From positions 1-20,457 of the forward strand of contig CAZEWZ010000026.1 of NCBI GenBank assembly GCA_964516765.1: DNA of 20,457 bases, given 5' to 3'. The position numbers and the translations under genes were made by a program. The stretch is from CAZEWZ01 sp964516765 (GTDB lineage: Bacteria > Bacteroidota > Bacteroidia > Flavobacteriales > UBA7430). Positions 1 through 8,441 of the stretch are shown here, piece after piece. Numbering within the stretch: position 1 is the first letter of the stretch; each line of letters begins with the position of its first letter. Below the pieces are notes generated by a model. It was not told where the DNA came from, did not search any database, and was given only the letters and a program-made list of their open reading frames with translations.

Positions 1-1
1 T

Positions 2-76
2 CTTTTTATTTACATACAAGCCTTTTTAAAAGAATTTTTAATTATTTTTAAAGGCCGTAGATGGGATGTTATTTAA
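2..76 (+). CDS. possible 3' end of an unknown gene (truncated by window edge)
   Basis: Reading from base 2 there is an open frame without an internal stop that ends in TAA at 74-76. It encodes about 24 residues, ending in GRRWDVI. The hydrophobic stretch followed by a basic and aromatic tail looks like a protein C-terminus rather than random AT-rich DNA, and the frame would be convergent with icmF. The fragment is far too short to assign a family, and a chance open frame of this length is quite possible. Confidence 0.25.
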   Translation, partial: LFIYIQAFLKEFLIIFKGRRWDVI

Positions 77-207
77 AATATGAAAACACATTATTGAGTC
101 GAATACAAAGGAGTTTAGCATAAAAAAAAATAGCTTAACAAAGACTTAGTAATAAAACTATTAGAAATAGTAAAACCTTAAATTAGATTCAGTAAATCAG
201 ATGAATT

Positions 208-224
208 AAGTAATAGAATTACTT
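208..224 (-). terminator. weak AT-only hairpin after icmF
   Basis: A perfect 7-bp inverted repeat (AAGTAAT / ATTACTT) with a 3-base loop lies 12 bases past the icmF stop codon. A second hairpin with the same 3-base loop (ACTATT / AATAGT) is at 157-171. Neither is followed by a good T-run on either strand, and the stems are nearly all A-T, so termination here is only a possibility. Confidence 0.2.
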
Positions 225-235
225 GAAACAACAAA

Positions 236-3200
236 CTACATGTTTCTTCTATACTGACCTCCTACCTCAAATAAGGAAGTGGTCATCTGACCCAAAGAGC
301 ATGTTTTTGCAATCTCCATCATTTGTTCAAATATATTTTCATTATTAAGAGCAACAGATTGAAGTTTTATCAAATCTTCACCAGAAGTTTTTTTATGAGA
401 ACTATGGAGATCTTTAAGCATATTGATTTGAAATAATTTTTCTTGTTCTGAGGCTCTTATTACTTCTGAAGGAACTACAGTTGGAGAACCCTTAGAACTT
501 AAGAAAGTATTTACTCCAACTATAGGGAGATCTCCCGAATGCTTTAAAGTTTCGTAATACAAACTTTCTTCTTGAATTTTACCTCTTTGATACATAGTTT
601 CCATAGAACCAAGAACGCCTCCACGCTCATTTATTCGGTCAAATTCATCTAAAACTGCCGATTCGACTAAATCAGTAAGCTCTTCAATTATAAAAGATCC
701 TTGAATGGGGTTTTCATTTTTAGACAAACCAAGTTCACGATTTATTATAAGCTGAATAGCCATTGCCCTTCTTACAGAATCCTCAGTGGGAGTAGTTATA
801 GCTTCATCATATGCGTTGGTGTGTAAAGAGTTGCAATTATCATAAATAGCGTATAATGCCTGAAGTGTAGTCCTGATATCATTAAAATCAATTTCTTGTG
901 CATGAAGAGATCGACCAGATGTTTGGATATGGTATTTCAATTTCTGAGCACGCTCACCAGCACCATATTTTGTTTTCATGGCTTTGGACCATATTTTTCT
1001 TGCGACTCGACCAATCACAGAATATTCGGGATCAATTCCGTTTGAAAAAAAGAAGGACAGGTTAGGTCCGAAATCATTGATATCCATACCTCTACTTAAA
1101 TAGTACTCTACATAAGTGAAACCGTTGCTCAAAGTGAAAGCCAATTGTGTTACAGGATTAGCTCCTGCCTCGGCGATATGATAGCCAGAGATGGATACCG
1201 AATAAAAGTTACGTACAGATTTCTGAATGAAATATTCTTGAACATCACCCATCAATCTCAAGGCAAACTCAGTAGAAAAAATACAAGTGTTTTGAGCTTG
1301 ATCTTCTTTTAGGATGTCAGCTTGAACAGTACCTCTAACTTGAGAAAGAGTTTTAATTTTAATTTCATCATAAATAGCCTTAGGCAAAACCAAATCGCCA
1401 GTAAGGCCTAAAAGAATTAGACCCAAACCGTTATTTCCCTCGGGAAGAGAGCCTTGGTATCTGGGTCGTTTGATCCCTCTTTTCTTAAAAATCGCCTTGA
1501 TTTTCTTATTTACTTCATCGTCCATCGCATTTTCTTTAATGAAAATCTCACATTGCTGGTCAATGGCGACATTCATGAAAAAAGCAAGTAGCATTGGAGC
1601 AGGTCCGTTGATTGTCATAGAAACTGATGTGCTTGGAGCTAACAAATCAAAACCAGAATATAATTTTTTAGCATCATCCAAACAACAAATCGATACACCT
1701 GCATTGCCTATTTTACCATAGATATCTGGCCGAAGTCCTGGGTCATTTCCATAAAGGGTAACTGAATCAAAGGCAGTAGAAAGTCGCTTTGCTGGCAAAC
1801 CAAGACTTACATAATGAAAACGACGATTTGTCCTTTCCGGGCCCCCTTCTCCAGCAAACATTCGAGTAGGATCTTCACCTTCTCTTTTAAAAGGAAATAA
1901 TCCCGAGGTAAAAGGGAATGTCCCAGGAACATTTTCTTGAAGACTCCAACGAAGAAGATCTCCCCAGCCTTGATATTTTGGTAAACAAACTTTTGGAATT
2001 TGAATATGTGATAGGGATTCCGAATGAGTTGTAATGGAAAGTTTCTTATCTCTAACTTTAAAAGAATATAATGGTGCTTTATATTTTAAAACCTTCTCAG
2101 CCCATTGATCTATGATTAACATATTCTTTGCCGTGATATCAAGAGCTAGCTCATTATATACTAATTTTAGCCTTTTTAAAAGAGTTATTTTATCGACAAG
2201 ATTTGAAGATTTAATACTCGCTATGGAAATATGAAGAGCATGAAGCTTGCTAGCGATATCAACTTGCTCATTTACCCATTTATCATAGGCTCTATTACTT
2301 TCTGATATTTCAGAGAGATACCTTACTCTGTTTGGGGGAATAATAAAAATTTTCTCTGAAAGTTCTTTTGATGGCGTAAAATTTGAAATAAGCTTTGCCC
2401 CGGTCTTATGTTTAATTTTATCTACAATAGCTCGGTATAAAGTATTCATCCCTGGATCATTGAACTGAGAAGCCATGGTTCCATATACTGGAATATCCTG
2501 ATCTTTGGCATCCCATAGTTGGTGATTCCTAATGTATTGCTTTTTAACATCTCTGATAGCGTCTAGAGCACCGCGTTTATCGAACTTATTGAGTGCAATG
2601 ATATCAGCAAAATCAAGCATATCAATCTTCTCTAATTGGGTCGCAGCTCCATACTCAGGAGTCATCACATACAGGCTAGCGTCTGAAAATTCCTCAATTT
2701 CTGTGTCTGACTGACCAATCCCTGAAGTCTCTAAAATAATCAAATCAAAATTAGCCGCTTTCAAAACCTGAAGAGCTTCTGAAACATGCTTAGACAATGC
2801 AAGATTCGATTGACGAGTGGCTAAGGAGCGCATATAAACACGGTCATTATTGATAGAATTCATTCGAATTCTGTCTCCAAGAAGCGCACCTCCGGTTTTT
2901 CTTTTTGAAGGATCTACAGAAACAATAGCAATTTGTTTGGATTCAAAATCTACCAAAAAACGTCTCACAAGTTCATCCACTAATGAAGACTTTCCAGCGC
3001 CACCTGTCCCTGTAATTCCTAATACCGGAACTTTATTTGACGAAGACAATCTTGAAATCTCATTAAATATATGAGCGTATTTGTCTGGAAAATTTTCTGC
3101 GGCAGAAATAACTTGTGCAATTACTTTTTTATCTTTCGCTTTGACTTTTTTGATCACATCATTCGGTAAGAACTCGCCCGTAGGGTAATCACATTGCATA

Positions 3201-3619
3201 ACCAAATTGTTAATCATTCCTTGCAAACCTAATTCTCGTCCATCATCTGGGGAATAAATCCTTTGGATTCCATAATCAATCAATTCTTTAATCTCATCTG
3301 GAAGAATCACTCCGCCTCCCCCACCAAAAATCCTAATATGGGAAGCACCATTTTCCTTAAGCAAATCATACATGTATTTAAAGTACTCATTATGACCTCC
3401 TTGATAGGAGGTTATCGCAATCGCATTAGCGTCCTCTTGAATAGCTGTATTGACTACATCTTGAACAGATCTGTCATGCCCCAGGTGAATCACTTCCACA
3501 CCGGTGGATTGGATAATTCTTCGCATAATATTAATTGCTGCGTCGTGGCCATCAAAAAGAGAGGCTGCAGTTACAATACGAACTTTATTTTTGGACCGAT
3601 AAGGTTTCTGTAATTCCAT
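236..3619 (-). CDS. icmF: fused isobutyryl-CoA mutase IcmF (mutase plus G-protein chaperone)
   Basis: This is an adenosylcobalamin-dependent acyl-CoA mutase that interconverts isobutyryl-CoA and n-butyryl-CoA by carbon-skeleton rearrangement in the cytoplasm. The 1127 residues show the IcmF domain order. The N-terminal B12-binding domain carries DGHD at 23-26, with His25 as the expected lower cobalt ligand. A MeaB/ArgK-type GTPase follows, with Walker A GTGGAGKS at 204-211 and NKFD at 344-347. The mutase barrel runs from about residue 540 to the end. Phe588 (in MFAGEG) and Gln776 (in AQNT) occupy the places of the Tyr and Arg that define methylmalonyl-CoA mutase, which supports IcmF and not that enzyme. 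The SGYH motif at 811-814 supplies the conserved active-site His. The in-built GTPase would load and protect the cofactor. The gene stands alone and is divergent from the next gene. The family assignment is firm; the exact substrate in this organism is inferred from the residues. Confidence 0.95.
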   Translation of the reverse strand: MELQKPYRSKNKVRIVTAASLFDGHDAAINIMRRIIQSTGVEVIHLGHDRSVQDVVNTAIQEDANAIAITSYQGGHNEYFKYMYDLLKENGASHIRIFGGGGGVILPDEIKELIDYGIQRIYSPDDGRELGLQGMINNLVMQCDYPTGEFLPNDVIKKVKAKDKKVIAQVISAAENFPDKYAHIFNEISRLSSSNKVPVLGITGTGGAGKSSLVDELVRRFLVDFESKQIAIVSVDPSKRKTGGALLGDRIRMNSINNDRVYMRSLATRQSNLALSKHVSEALQVLKAANFDLIILETSGIGQSDTEIEEFSDASLYVMTPEYGAATQLEKIDMLDFADIIALNKFDKRGALDAIRDVKKQYIRNHQLWDAKDQDIPVYGTMASQFNDPGMNTLYRAIVDKIKHKTGAKLISNFTPSKELSEKIFIIPPNRVRYLSEISESNRAYDKWVNEQVDIASKLHALHISIASIKSSNLVDKITLLKRLKLVYNELALDITAKNMLIIDQWAEKVLKYKAPLYSFKVRDKKLSITTHSESLSHIQIPKVCLPKYQGWGDLLRWSLQENVPGTFPFTSGLFPFKREGEDPTRMFAGEGGPERTNRRFHYVSLGLPAKRLSTAFDSVTLYGNDPGLRPDIYGKIGNAGVSICCLDDAKKLYSGFDLLAPSTSVSMTINGPAPMLLAFFMNVAIDQQCEIFIKENAMDDEVNKKIKAIFKKRGIKRPRYQGSLPEGNNGLGLILLGLTGDLVLPKAIYDEIKIKTLSQVRGTVQADILKEDQAQNTCIFSTEFALRLMGDVQEYFIQKSVRNFYSVSISGYHIAEAGANPVTQLAFTLSNGFTYVEYYLSRGMDINDFGPNLSFFFSNGIDPEYSVIGRVARKIWSKAMKTKYGAGERAQKLKYHIQTSGRSLHAQEIDFNDIRTTLQALYAIYDNCNSLHTNAYDEAITTPTEDSVRRAMAIQLIINRELGLSKNENPIQGSFIIEELTDLVESAVLDEFDRINERGGVLGSMETMYQRGKIQEESLYYETLKHSGDLPIVGVNTFLSSKGSPTVVPSEVIRASEQEKLFQINMLKDLHSSHKKTSGEDLIKLQSVALNNENIFEQMMEIAKTCSLGQMTTSLFEVGGQYRRNM

Positions 3620-3630
3620 ATATCAAATTA

Positions 3631-3638
3631 TACTTTTG
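3631..3638 (+). promoter_or_regulatory. candidate -7 promoter box for the YqaA-like gene
   Basis: TACTTTTG is an exact match to the Bacteroidetes -7 consensus TAnnTTTG and lies 74 bases before the ATG at 3713. No TTG at the proper -33 distance is visible. Its position in the short divergent gap next to icmF fits a promoter. Confidence 0.3.
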
Positions 3639-3712
3639 TGAAGGTAAAATTATGAAAAATCAAGTGAATAATTACCAATAACAAAATCAAGCTTGTACAT
3701 TTAGCATAAATT

Positions 3713-4162
3713 ATGGAGTATTTAGAAACATGGGGTTATCTGGGATTATTTTTAGCGTCGTTTCTGGCGGGTTCAGTAATCCCCTTCAGTGCCGAGGCAA
3801 TTATTTCAACTTTATTATATCAAGGATTTTCGTTAAGTACACTGGTAGCAATTGCTACCTTGGGAAACTGGCTTGGAGGATATACTGCATTCTGCATGGG
3901 TTATTTTAGTCGCTGGGATCTAATCAAAAAATACTTTAAGATTAGACCTGAATCCTTGTATAAATTTCAAAAAAAAATAAGTTGGAAAATAGAACTTTTG
4001 GCTTTCTTTTGTTGGATTCCATTTGCAGGAACATTAATATTGATTGGCTTAGGGATGATGAAAAGTTCTGTTATTAAGATTGGTATTTACATGTTTATTG
4101 GAAGAATGAGTAGATACTTACTTTGGGCAATCTTAAGCAAAAAACTTATTACCTTAATATAA
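3713..4162 (+). CDS. YqaA/DedA-like (VTT domain) small inner-membrane protein
   Basis: The 149 residues are mostly hydrophobic and form about four membrane segments (near 8-25, 32-62, 93-114 and 120-145). The motif F-L-A-G-S-x-I-P at about 18-25, the following acidic Ala-Glu-Ala, and the conserved G-N-W-L-G-G-Y near residue 52 are typical of the short YqaA branch of the DedA/SNARE-associated (VTT) superfamily. Larger DedA proteins act in lipid flipping or membrane homeostasis; the job of the YqaA branch is not established. The length suits the family (about 140-150 residues). It is divergent from icmF and 117 bases ahead of the lamin-tail gene, with no sign of an operon. Family fairly sure, function unknown. 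Confidence 0.75.
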   Translation: MEYLETWGYLGLFLASFLAGSVIPFSAEAIISTLLYQGFSLSTLVAIATLGNWLGGYTAFCMGYFSRWDLIKKYFKIRPESLYKFQKKISWKIELLAFFCWIPFAGTLILIGLGMMKSSVIKIGIYMFIGRMSRYLLWAILSKKLITLI

Positions 4163-4233
4163 ACAAACTAATGGCATTTAATAAAGCTGAATAATTTGAT
4201 ATCACAATTCAATTAAAATATATTGAAACCATC

Positions 4234-4241
4234 TATTTTTG
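4234..4241 (+). promoter_or_regulatory. candidate -7 promoter box for the lamin-tail gene
   Basis: TATTTTTG matches the Bacteroidetes -7 consensus TAnnTTTG exactly, 38 bases before the ATG at 4280. The usual -33 TTG is not visible at the right spacing. A 6-bp inverted repeat (TTCAAT / ATTGAA, 4208-4227) lies immediately upstream and could be an operator or a weak end for the preceding gene. Confidence 0.35.
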
Positions 4242-4279
4242 TATTTTTTTTCGTTTTATTTGATTACTGAAAATTTCAA

Positions 4280-5434
4280 ATGAAAAAAATTATAAATTCT
4301 ATTTTACTTTGTAGTAGCCTAGTATTTGGCCAAAGTAGAAATGTTGTAATCAACGAATGTATGCCCAACAATACAAGTACATCTGTTGATCAAGATGGGG
4401 AATATAATGATTGGCTTGAATTATTTAACATATCTGAGTCTGAAATAAATTTGGAAGGCTATTTTCTGTCTGACCGAAGAAGCGAACCGACAAAATTTAA
4501 ATTCCCACAAAAAAGTATCTCTTCGGGAGATTATTTAATCATATGGTTAGACAAGGATACACTTCAAGAAGGTCTTCACACAAATTTTAAACTAAATGCC
4601 AGTGGAGAGCATGTCTATTTATTTAACCCTGATACACTTTTAATAGATTATGTTCATTTCTTTGATATGCAAGAAGATGAATCTATCGGGCGATCGAATG
4701 ATGGAAATGGTCCATATGAAGTTCTTAGTCCAACCTTTAATGAAAGCAATGGAAATGATATAGGATCTATTGTCATTAATGAATGGATGGCATTCAATGA
4801 GAGCGAGAATACCGACGAATATGGAGAATATAATGATTGGATCGAATTATTCAACAATAGCAATCAGTATATAAATTTAGAGGGATATTTCATCTCAAAT
4901 AAAGTGACGGAAAGAACAAAATACAAATTCCCAACATTAATTCTTGAACCCTATGGATTCAAACTTCTTTGGGCTGATGAGGATTCACTTCAAGGGGAAT
5001 TTCATTTACCTTTTAAACTAGACAGTGAAAGAGATGATTTAGTCCTCTCAAGACCGGATACCAGCACAATTGACTACTTTAGTTTTAATGATCTAGCTTA
5101 CAATACAAGCATTAGTAGGTACCCAAATGGTACGGGTAATATTCAGGAAACCAATGCTACGCCACTAAATTTCAATACCAATGAATTGGGACAAGGTAAT
5201 TTATACAGTCAGAGCAGTACATTATTTCCAAACCCTGCAGACCAATTATTATACTTAAGTCAATCCAAAGATGTCTTGTCTTGGGGAATATTTAATCAAG
5301 AAGGAGTTTTGCTACAAAAAAACAAAAATGTTCATTCTAATTCAATTTTGATTTATCATCTTACTCCGGGATATTATATCCTCGAATCACAGACAATAAA
5401 TGGATTACATCATCAACTATTCATCAAAAAATAA
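4280..5434 (+). CDS. secreted protein with two lamin-tail domains and a T9SS sorting domain
   Basis: The 384-residue protein begins with a Sec signal peptide (basic MKK, hydrophobic core, likely cut near residue 18). Two copies of a lamin-tail (LTD, Ig-like) domain follow, at about 20-155 and 163-297. Each opens with V-I-N-E-x-M and then GEYNDW(L/I)ELFN (39-50 and 182-192), then a KFKFP or KYKFP strand. The C-terminal 70 residues (about 315-384, starting LFPNPADQ and ending in FIKK) match a type A T9SS sorting domain, so the protein should cross the outer membrane and be surface-anchored or released. Bacterial lamin-tail domains often accompany extracellular nucleases, phosphatases or CotH-like proteins, but no catalytic domain is visible here. 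The role could be binding or adhesion, which is inference. It has its own upstream -7 box and appears monocistronic. Confidence 0.85.
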   Translation: MKKIINSILLCSSLVFGQSRNVVINECMPNNTSTSVDQDGEYNDWLELFNISESEINLEGYFLSDRRSEPTKFKFPQKSISSGDYLIIWLDKDTLQEGLHTNFKLNASGEHVYLFNPDTLLIDYVHFFDMQEDESIGRSNDGNGPYEVLSPTFNESNGNDIGSIVINEWMAFNESENTDEYGEYNDWIELFNNSNQYINLEGYFISNKVTERTKYKFPTLILEPYGFKLLWADEDSLQGEFHLPFKLDSERDDLVLSRPDTSTIDYFSFNDLAYNTSISRYPNGTGNIQETNATPLNFNTNELGQGNLYSQSSTLFPNPADQLLYLSQSKDVLSWGIFNQEGVLLQKNKNVHSNSILIYHLTPGYYILESQTINGLHHQLFIKK

Positions 5435-5494
5435 TTATTCAAAGGGAGATAAAGATGGAGGCTATTTACTCGGAATTCAAAGCAATTTTTATTG

Positions 5495-5502
5495 TACTTT
5501 TG
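5495..5502 (+). promoter_or_regulatory. candidate -7 promoter box for the transketolase operon
   Basis: TACTTTTG matches the Bacteroidetes -7 consensus TAnnTTTG exactly and lies 19 bases before the ATG at 5522, implying a very short leader. No -33 TTG at the expected spacing is visible. Confidence 0.4.
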
Positions 5503-5521
5503 GAAAAAATAACCCTCTGAA

Positions 5522-6367
5522 ATGGCAAAAATCGAAAAACTAAAAGAGACGGTCAATCAAGTAAGACGAGACATTTTAAGGATGGTTCATGCAAACAATT
5601 CTGGTCATCCTGGAGGATCTCTTGGCTGTGCTGAATATTTAGTTGCCTTATATTTCGACATTATGAAACATGATCCGGATTTTGATATGGACGGACATAA
5701 TGAAGATATCTTCTTTTTATCAAATGGACATATTTCTCCCGTTTTATATAGTGTATTAGCTCGTTCAGGATATTTTGATATCTCTGAGCTTGCGACCTTC
5801 AGAAAAATTGATTCTAGACTTCAAGGTCATCCAACCACTCACGAAGGACTTCCTGGCGTTAGAATTGCTTCAGGCTCTCTTGGACAAGGAATGTCTGTAG
5901 CAATTGGTGCTGCGGAGACAAAAAAGTTGAATGGTGACAAACAAATTGTATACTCCCTTCATGGAGATGGAGAATTACAGGAAGGACAAATCTGGGAAGC
6001 TGCCATGTATGCTTCTGCAAAACAGATTGATAATCTAATTTGTACGGTAGATTTAAATGGACAACAAATTGATGGAAGTACTGACAAAGTTCTTCATATG
6101 GGAAGTTTAGAAGCTAAATTCCTAGCCTTTGGATTTGATGTTATTATTGAAAAAGAAGGGAATTCAATGGAAAAAGTACTGACTACTCTAAAAAATGCTA
6201 AATCAAGATTAGGCAGAGGTAAACCAGTCTGTATTTTACTTTATACCGAGATGGGCAACGGTGTTGATTTTATGATGGGTTCTCACAAATGGCATGGTGT
6301 GGCTCCAAATGATGAGCAACTAATTGATGCGCTTGATCAAAACAAAGAAACTCTAGGAGACTACTAA
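5522..6367 (+). CDS. transketolase, N-terminal (thiamine diphosphate-binding) subunit
   Basis: This is one half of a split transketolase, which moves two-carbon ketol units between sugar phosphates in the non-oxidative pentose phosphate pathway. The 281-residue length is normal for the stand-alone N-terminal subunit. The thiamine diphosphate motif is present as GDGELQEG at 148-155, with the metal-binding Asn at about 179 (DLNGQQ). The conserved histidines are seen in SGHPGGS (His29), SNGH (His70) and QGHP (His103). The partner subunit starts 11 bases after the stop, and a third gene follows 9 bases further on, so the three genes form one operon. No truncation is seen. Confidence in family and subunit is high; sugar specificity cannot be read from sequence. 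Confidence 0.95.
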   Translation: MAKIEKLKETVNQVRRDILRMVHANNSGHPGGSLGCAEYLVALYFDIMKHDPDFDMDGHNEDIFFLSNGHISPVLYSVLARSGYFDISELATFRKIDSRLQGHPTTHEGLPGVRIASGSLGQGMSVAIGAAETKKLNGDKQIVYSLHGDGELQEGQIWEAAMYASAKQIDNLICTVDLNGQQIDGSTDKVLHMGSLEAKFLAFGFDVIIEKEGNSMEKVLTTLKNAKSRLGRGKPVCILLYTEMGNGVDFMMGSHKWHGVAPNDEQLIDALDQNKETLGDY

Positions 6368-6378
6368 AAAAGGTACAC

Positions 6379-7332
6379 ATGAAAAAATTCACATATACTG
6401 AAAAAAAAGATACGCGTTCTGGTTTTGGAGATGGACTTCTAGAGGCAGCTAAAAAAGATGAGAATATTGTTGGACTCTGTGCAGATCTCACCGGATCACT
6501 GAAAATGAATGCATTTGAGGACCAATTTCCCGAAAGATTTTTTCAGGTAGGAATTTCCGAAGCCAATATGATGAGTATGGCTGCAGGAATGACCATTGGA
6601 GGTAAAATTCCATTTACTGGAACTTTTGCCAATTTTTCTACCTCAAGAGTGTATGACCAAATTAGACAATCAATCGCTTATTCTGGGAAGAATGTTAAAA
6701 TTTGTGCTTCTCATGCTGGACTGACTTTAGGAGAAGATGGAGCCACCCATCAGGTACTTGAGGATATTGGTATGATGAAAATGTTACCTGGAATGGTGGT
6801 CATCAATCCTTGTGATTATAACCAAACAAAAGCAGCAACTATGGCTATTGCAAAATATAAAGGCCCGGTATACTTGCGCTTTGGAAGACCAAAGGTACCA
6901 GTTTTTACTGAAGAAAATCAAGATTTTAATATTGGTGAAGCAGTTCTTCTTAATCCAGGAACAGATGTAACTATAATCGCCACAGGACACCTTGTCTGGG
7001 AAGCCATAGAGGCATCAGAACAACTCGCTGGAAAAGGAATAAATGCAGAGATAATTAACATTCATACTATTAAACCGTTGGATTCAGAAGCAGTATTGAT
7101 GTCCGTAAAAAAAACAGGCTGTGTTGTCACCGCAGAAGAGCACCAAATGAATGGTGGACTTGGGGACAGTATTGCCCAACTATTAGCTCTAAAACTTCCT
7201 AGACCAATTGAAATGGTCGCTGTGAACGATAGTTTTGGAGAATCGGGAAAACCTGATTTATTGATGGAGAAATATGGACTCAAAAAAGATAATATTATTC
7301 AAGCTGTAGAGAAAGTTTTAAAAAGAAAATAA
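6379..7332 (+). CDS. transketolase, C-terminal (pyrimidine-binding) subunit
   Basis: This is the second half of the split transketolase. It carries the Pyr domain that activates thiamine diphosphate, followed by the C-terminal transketolase domain. The 317 residues include GISEANM with the catalytic Glu at about 61, and the signature GLTLGEDGATHQ at 114-125. An YLRFGRP segment closes the Pyr domain. The C-terminal domain begins near residue 185 and includes VTAEEH. It is expected to form a heterotetramer with the product of the gene 11 bases upstream. Stand-alone pairs like this are also used for 1-deoxyxylulose-5-phosphate synthase-like enzymes, but the length and motifs favour transketolase. 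Confidence 0.95.
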   Translation: MKKFTYTEKKDTRSGFGDGLLEAAKKDENIVGLCADLTGSLKMNAFEDQFPERFFQVGISEANMMSMAAGMTIGGKIPFTGTFANFSTSRVYDQIRQSIAYSGKNVKICASHAGLTLGEDGATHQVLEDIGMMKMLPGMVVINPCDYNQTKAATMAIAKYKGPVYLRFGRPKVPVFTEENQDFNIGEAVLLNPGTDVTIIATGHLVWEAIEASEQLAGKGINAEIINIHTIKPLDSEAVLMSVKKTGCVVTAEEHQMNGGLGDSIAQLLALKLPRPIEMVAVNDSFGESGKPDLLMEKYGLKKDNIIQAVEKVLKRK

Positions 7333-7341
7333 GGACATTCT

Positions 7342-7752
7342 ATGGCATTTATTACACTTAGAACTTTTGACAACTCCATAAACGCTCACCTGTTAAAATC
7401 CAAACTCGAAAGCGAAGGCATAGATTGTTATATTTTTCACGAGAATTCATCTACTCTTACTCCGATTGCAATAGGAGCGATTTCCTTCAAAATAAATCAA
7501 GAGGACTTACCGAAAGCTAATGAGATTATGACGGAAATGCAAAGACCGTTTCCTAAAGATGAAGAGGGAAACATTATATCTTGTCCAGAATGCTGCAAAT
7601 CTAATCTCATTCTTATTCAGAAAAAAGAAAAAAAACAATTGAAGGGTTTGTTAAGTCAGATAAAAGCCTTTTTCTATACAAATGAAATATCTGTGGTCAT
7701 ATGTGAAGGATGTAAAAAAGAATTTGCTCCATCTCAGTTTTGCAAAAAATAA
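7342..7752 (+). CDS. DUF2007 domain protein with C-terminal four-cysteine zinc ribbon
   Basis: The first 70 residues match DUF2007 (putative signal-transducing protein): an opening strand F-I-T-L-R-T-F, then N-S-I-N-A-H-L-L-K-S-K-L-E-S-E-G-I, and later an A-N-E-I-M helix. This is a small ferredoxin-like fold whose function is unknown. The remaining half adds CPEC at 81-84 and CEGC at 121-124, which together look like a zinc ribbon split by a lysine-rich linker. The gene starts 9 bases after the transketolase C subunit, so it is probably co-transcribed; whether it acts with that enzyme is unknown. Its stop is only 4 bases from the stop of the convergent yggS gene, leaving no room for separate terminators. 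Confidence 0.75.
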   Translation: MAFITLRTFDNSINAHLLKSKLESEGIDCYIFHENSSTLTPIAIGAISFKINQEDLPKANEIMTEMQRPFPKDEEGNIISCPECCKSNLILIQKKEKKQLKGLLSQIKAFFYTNEISVVICEGCKKEFAPSQFCKK

Positions 7753-7756
7753 AAAA

Positions 7757-8401
7757 TCATCGAGAGCCAAAAATCGCAGAGCCAACTCGTACCATTGTAC
7801 TTCCCTGCTCAATAGCTGATTGAAAATCTCCACTCATTCCCATGGATAGAATCTCAAAATGTTTGAATTTAGGTGTTAATTTCTTGTAAAAATTAGACAA
7901 GTCACAAAATTCTTTTTTCACTACCGACAAATCTTGACTGTTTGTTGCCATACCCATCAATCCTTTGATTCTAACATTCGGCATCTCTTTGGAAAAAGCA
8001 AGAATCAGCAATGCATCTGATTTAGTTATCCCAAACTTTGTGTCTTCTTGCGCGATATCAATTTGCAATAAACAATTAATTATCCGATTGTTTTGTGCGG
8101 CTCTTTTGTTAATTTCAATTAATAACTTTATAGAATCCACAGAGTGAATTAAAGAGACAAAATGTGCTATATATTTGACTTTATTTCTTTGTAAATGACC
8201 GATCATATGCCATTGAATATCTTTGGGGAGTGCATCGAATTTTTCTAACATTTCTTGCACTTTGTTTTCCCCAAAAATACGATGTCCCGCATCGTAAGCT
8301 TCAATTAACATAGACTTAGGCTTTGTCTTTGATACGGCCACTAGAGATACCTCAGGGGGTATTTCTTGGAGAATAGAATGAAGACAGTCTTTGATAATCA
8401 T
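7757..8401 (-). CDS. yggS: YggS/PLPBP family pyridoxal phosphate homeostasis protein
   Basis: This is a cytoplasmic pyridoxal 5'-phosphate (PLP) binding protein with an alanine-racemase-like barrel. It is not a known enzyme but buffers PLP and affects amino-acid and keto-acid balance. The 214 residues carry the family hallmarks: the PLP lysine in AVSKTKP (Lys25), FGENKVQE near 43-50, WHMIGHLQRNKVK near 62-74, LQIDIAQEDTKFG, an SMGMSGDF phosphate loop, and V-R-V-G-S-A-I-F-G near the C-terminus. It is slightly shorter than the enterobacterial protein. It lies 40 bases downstream of the DUF1015 gene with no promoter-like box between, so the two probably share a transcript. The identification is firm. 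Confidence 0.93.
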   Translation of the reverse strand: MIIKDCLHSILQEIPPEVSLVAVSKTKPKSMLIEAYDAGHRIFGENKVQEMLEKFDALPKDIQWHMIGHLQRNKVKYIAHFVSLIHSVDSIKLLIEINKRAAQNNRIINCLLQIDIAQEDTKFGITKSDALLILAFSKEMPNVRIKGLMGMATNSQDLSVVKKEFCDLSNFYKKLTPKFKHFEILSMGMSGDFQSAIEQGSTMVRVGSAIFGSR

Positions 8402-8441
8402 TTTACGGTCTATTTTTTTATTGGATGATAATTTGCCTTAG

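Noticed and set aside
1470..3613. Plus-strand open frames of 60-116 codons opposite icmF
   Set aside because: They lie entirely antisense to a full-length, motif-complete icmF and resemble no family; they are shadow frames.
4395..4860. Direct DNA repeats at about 4395-4430 and 4818-4853
   Set aside because: They encode the same GEYNDW motif in the two lamin-tail domains, so they reflect an internal protein duplication, not a mobile or regulatory repeat.
4654..4863. Minus-strand 69-codon frame inside the lamin-tail gene
   Set aside because: Antisense to a well-supported gene and low in complexity; no promoter or family match.
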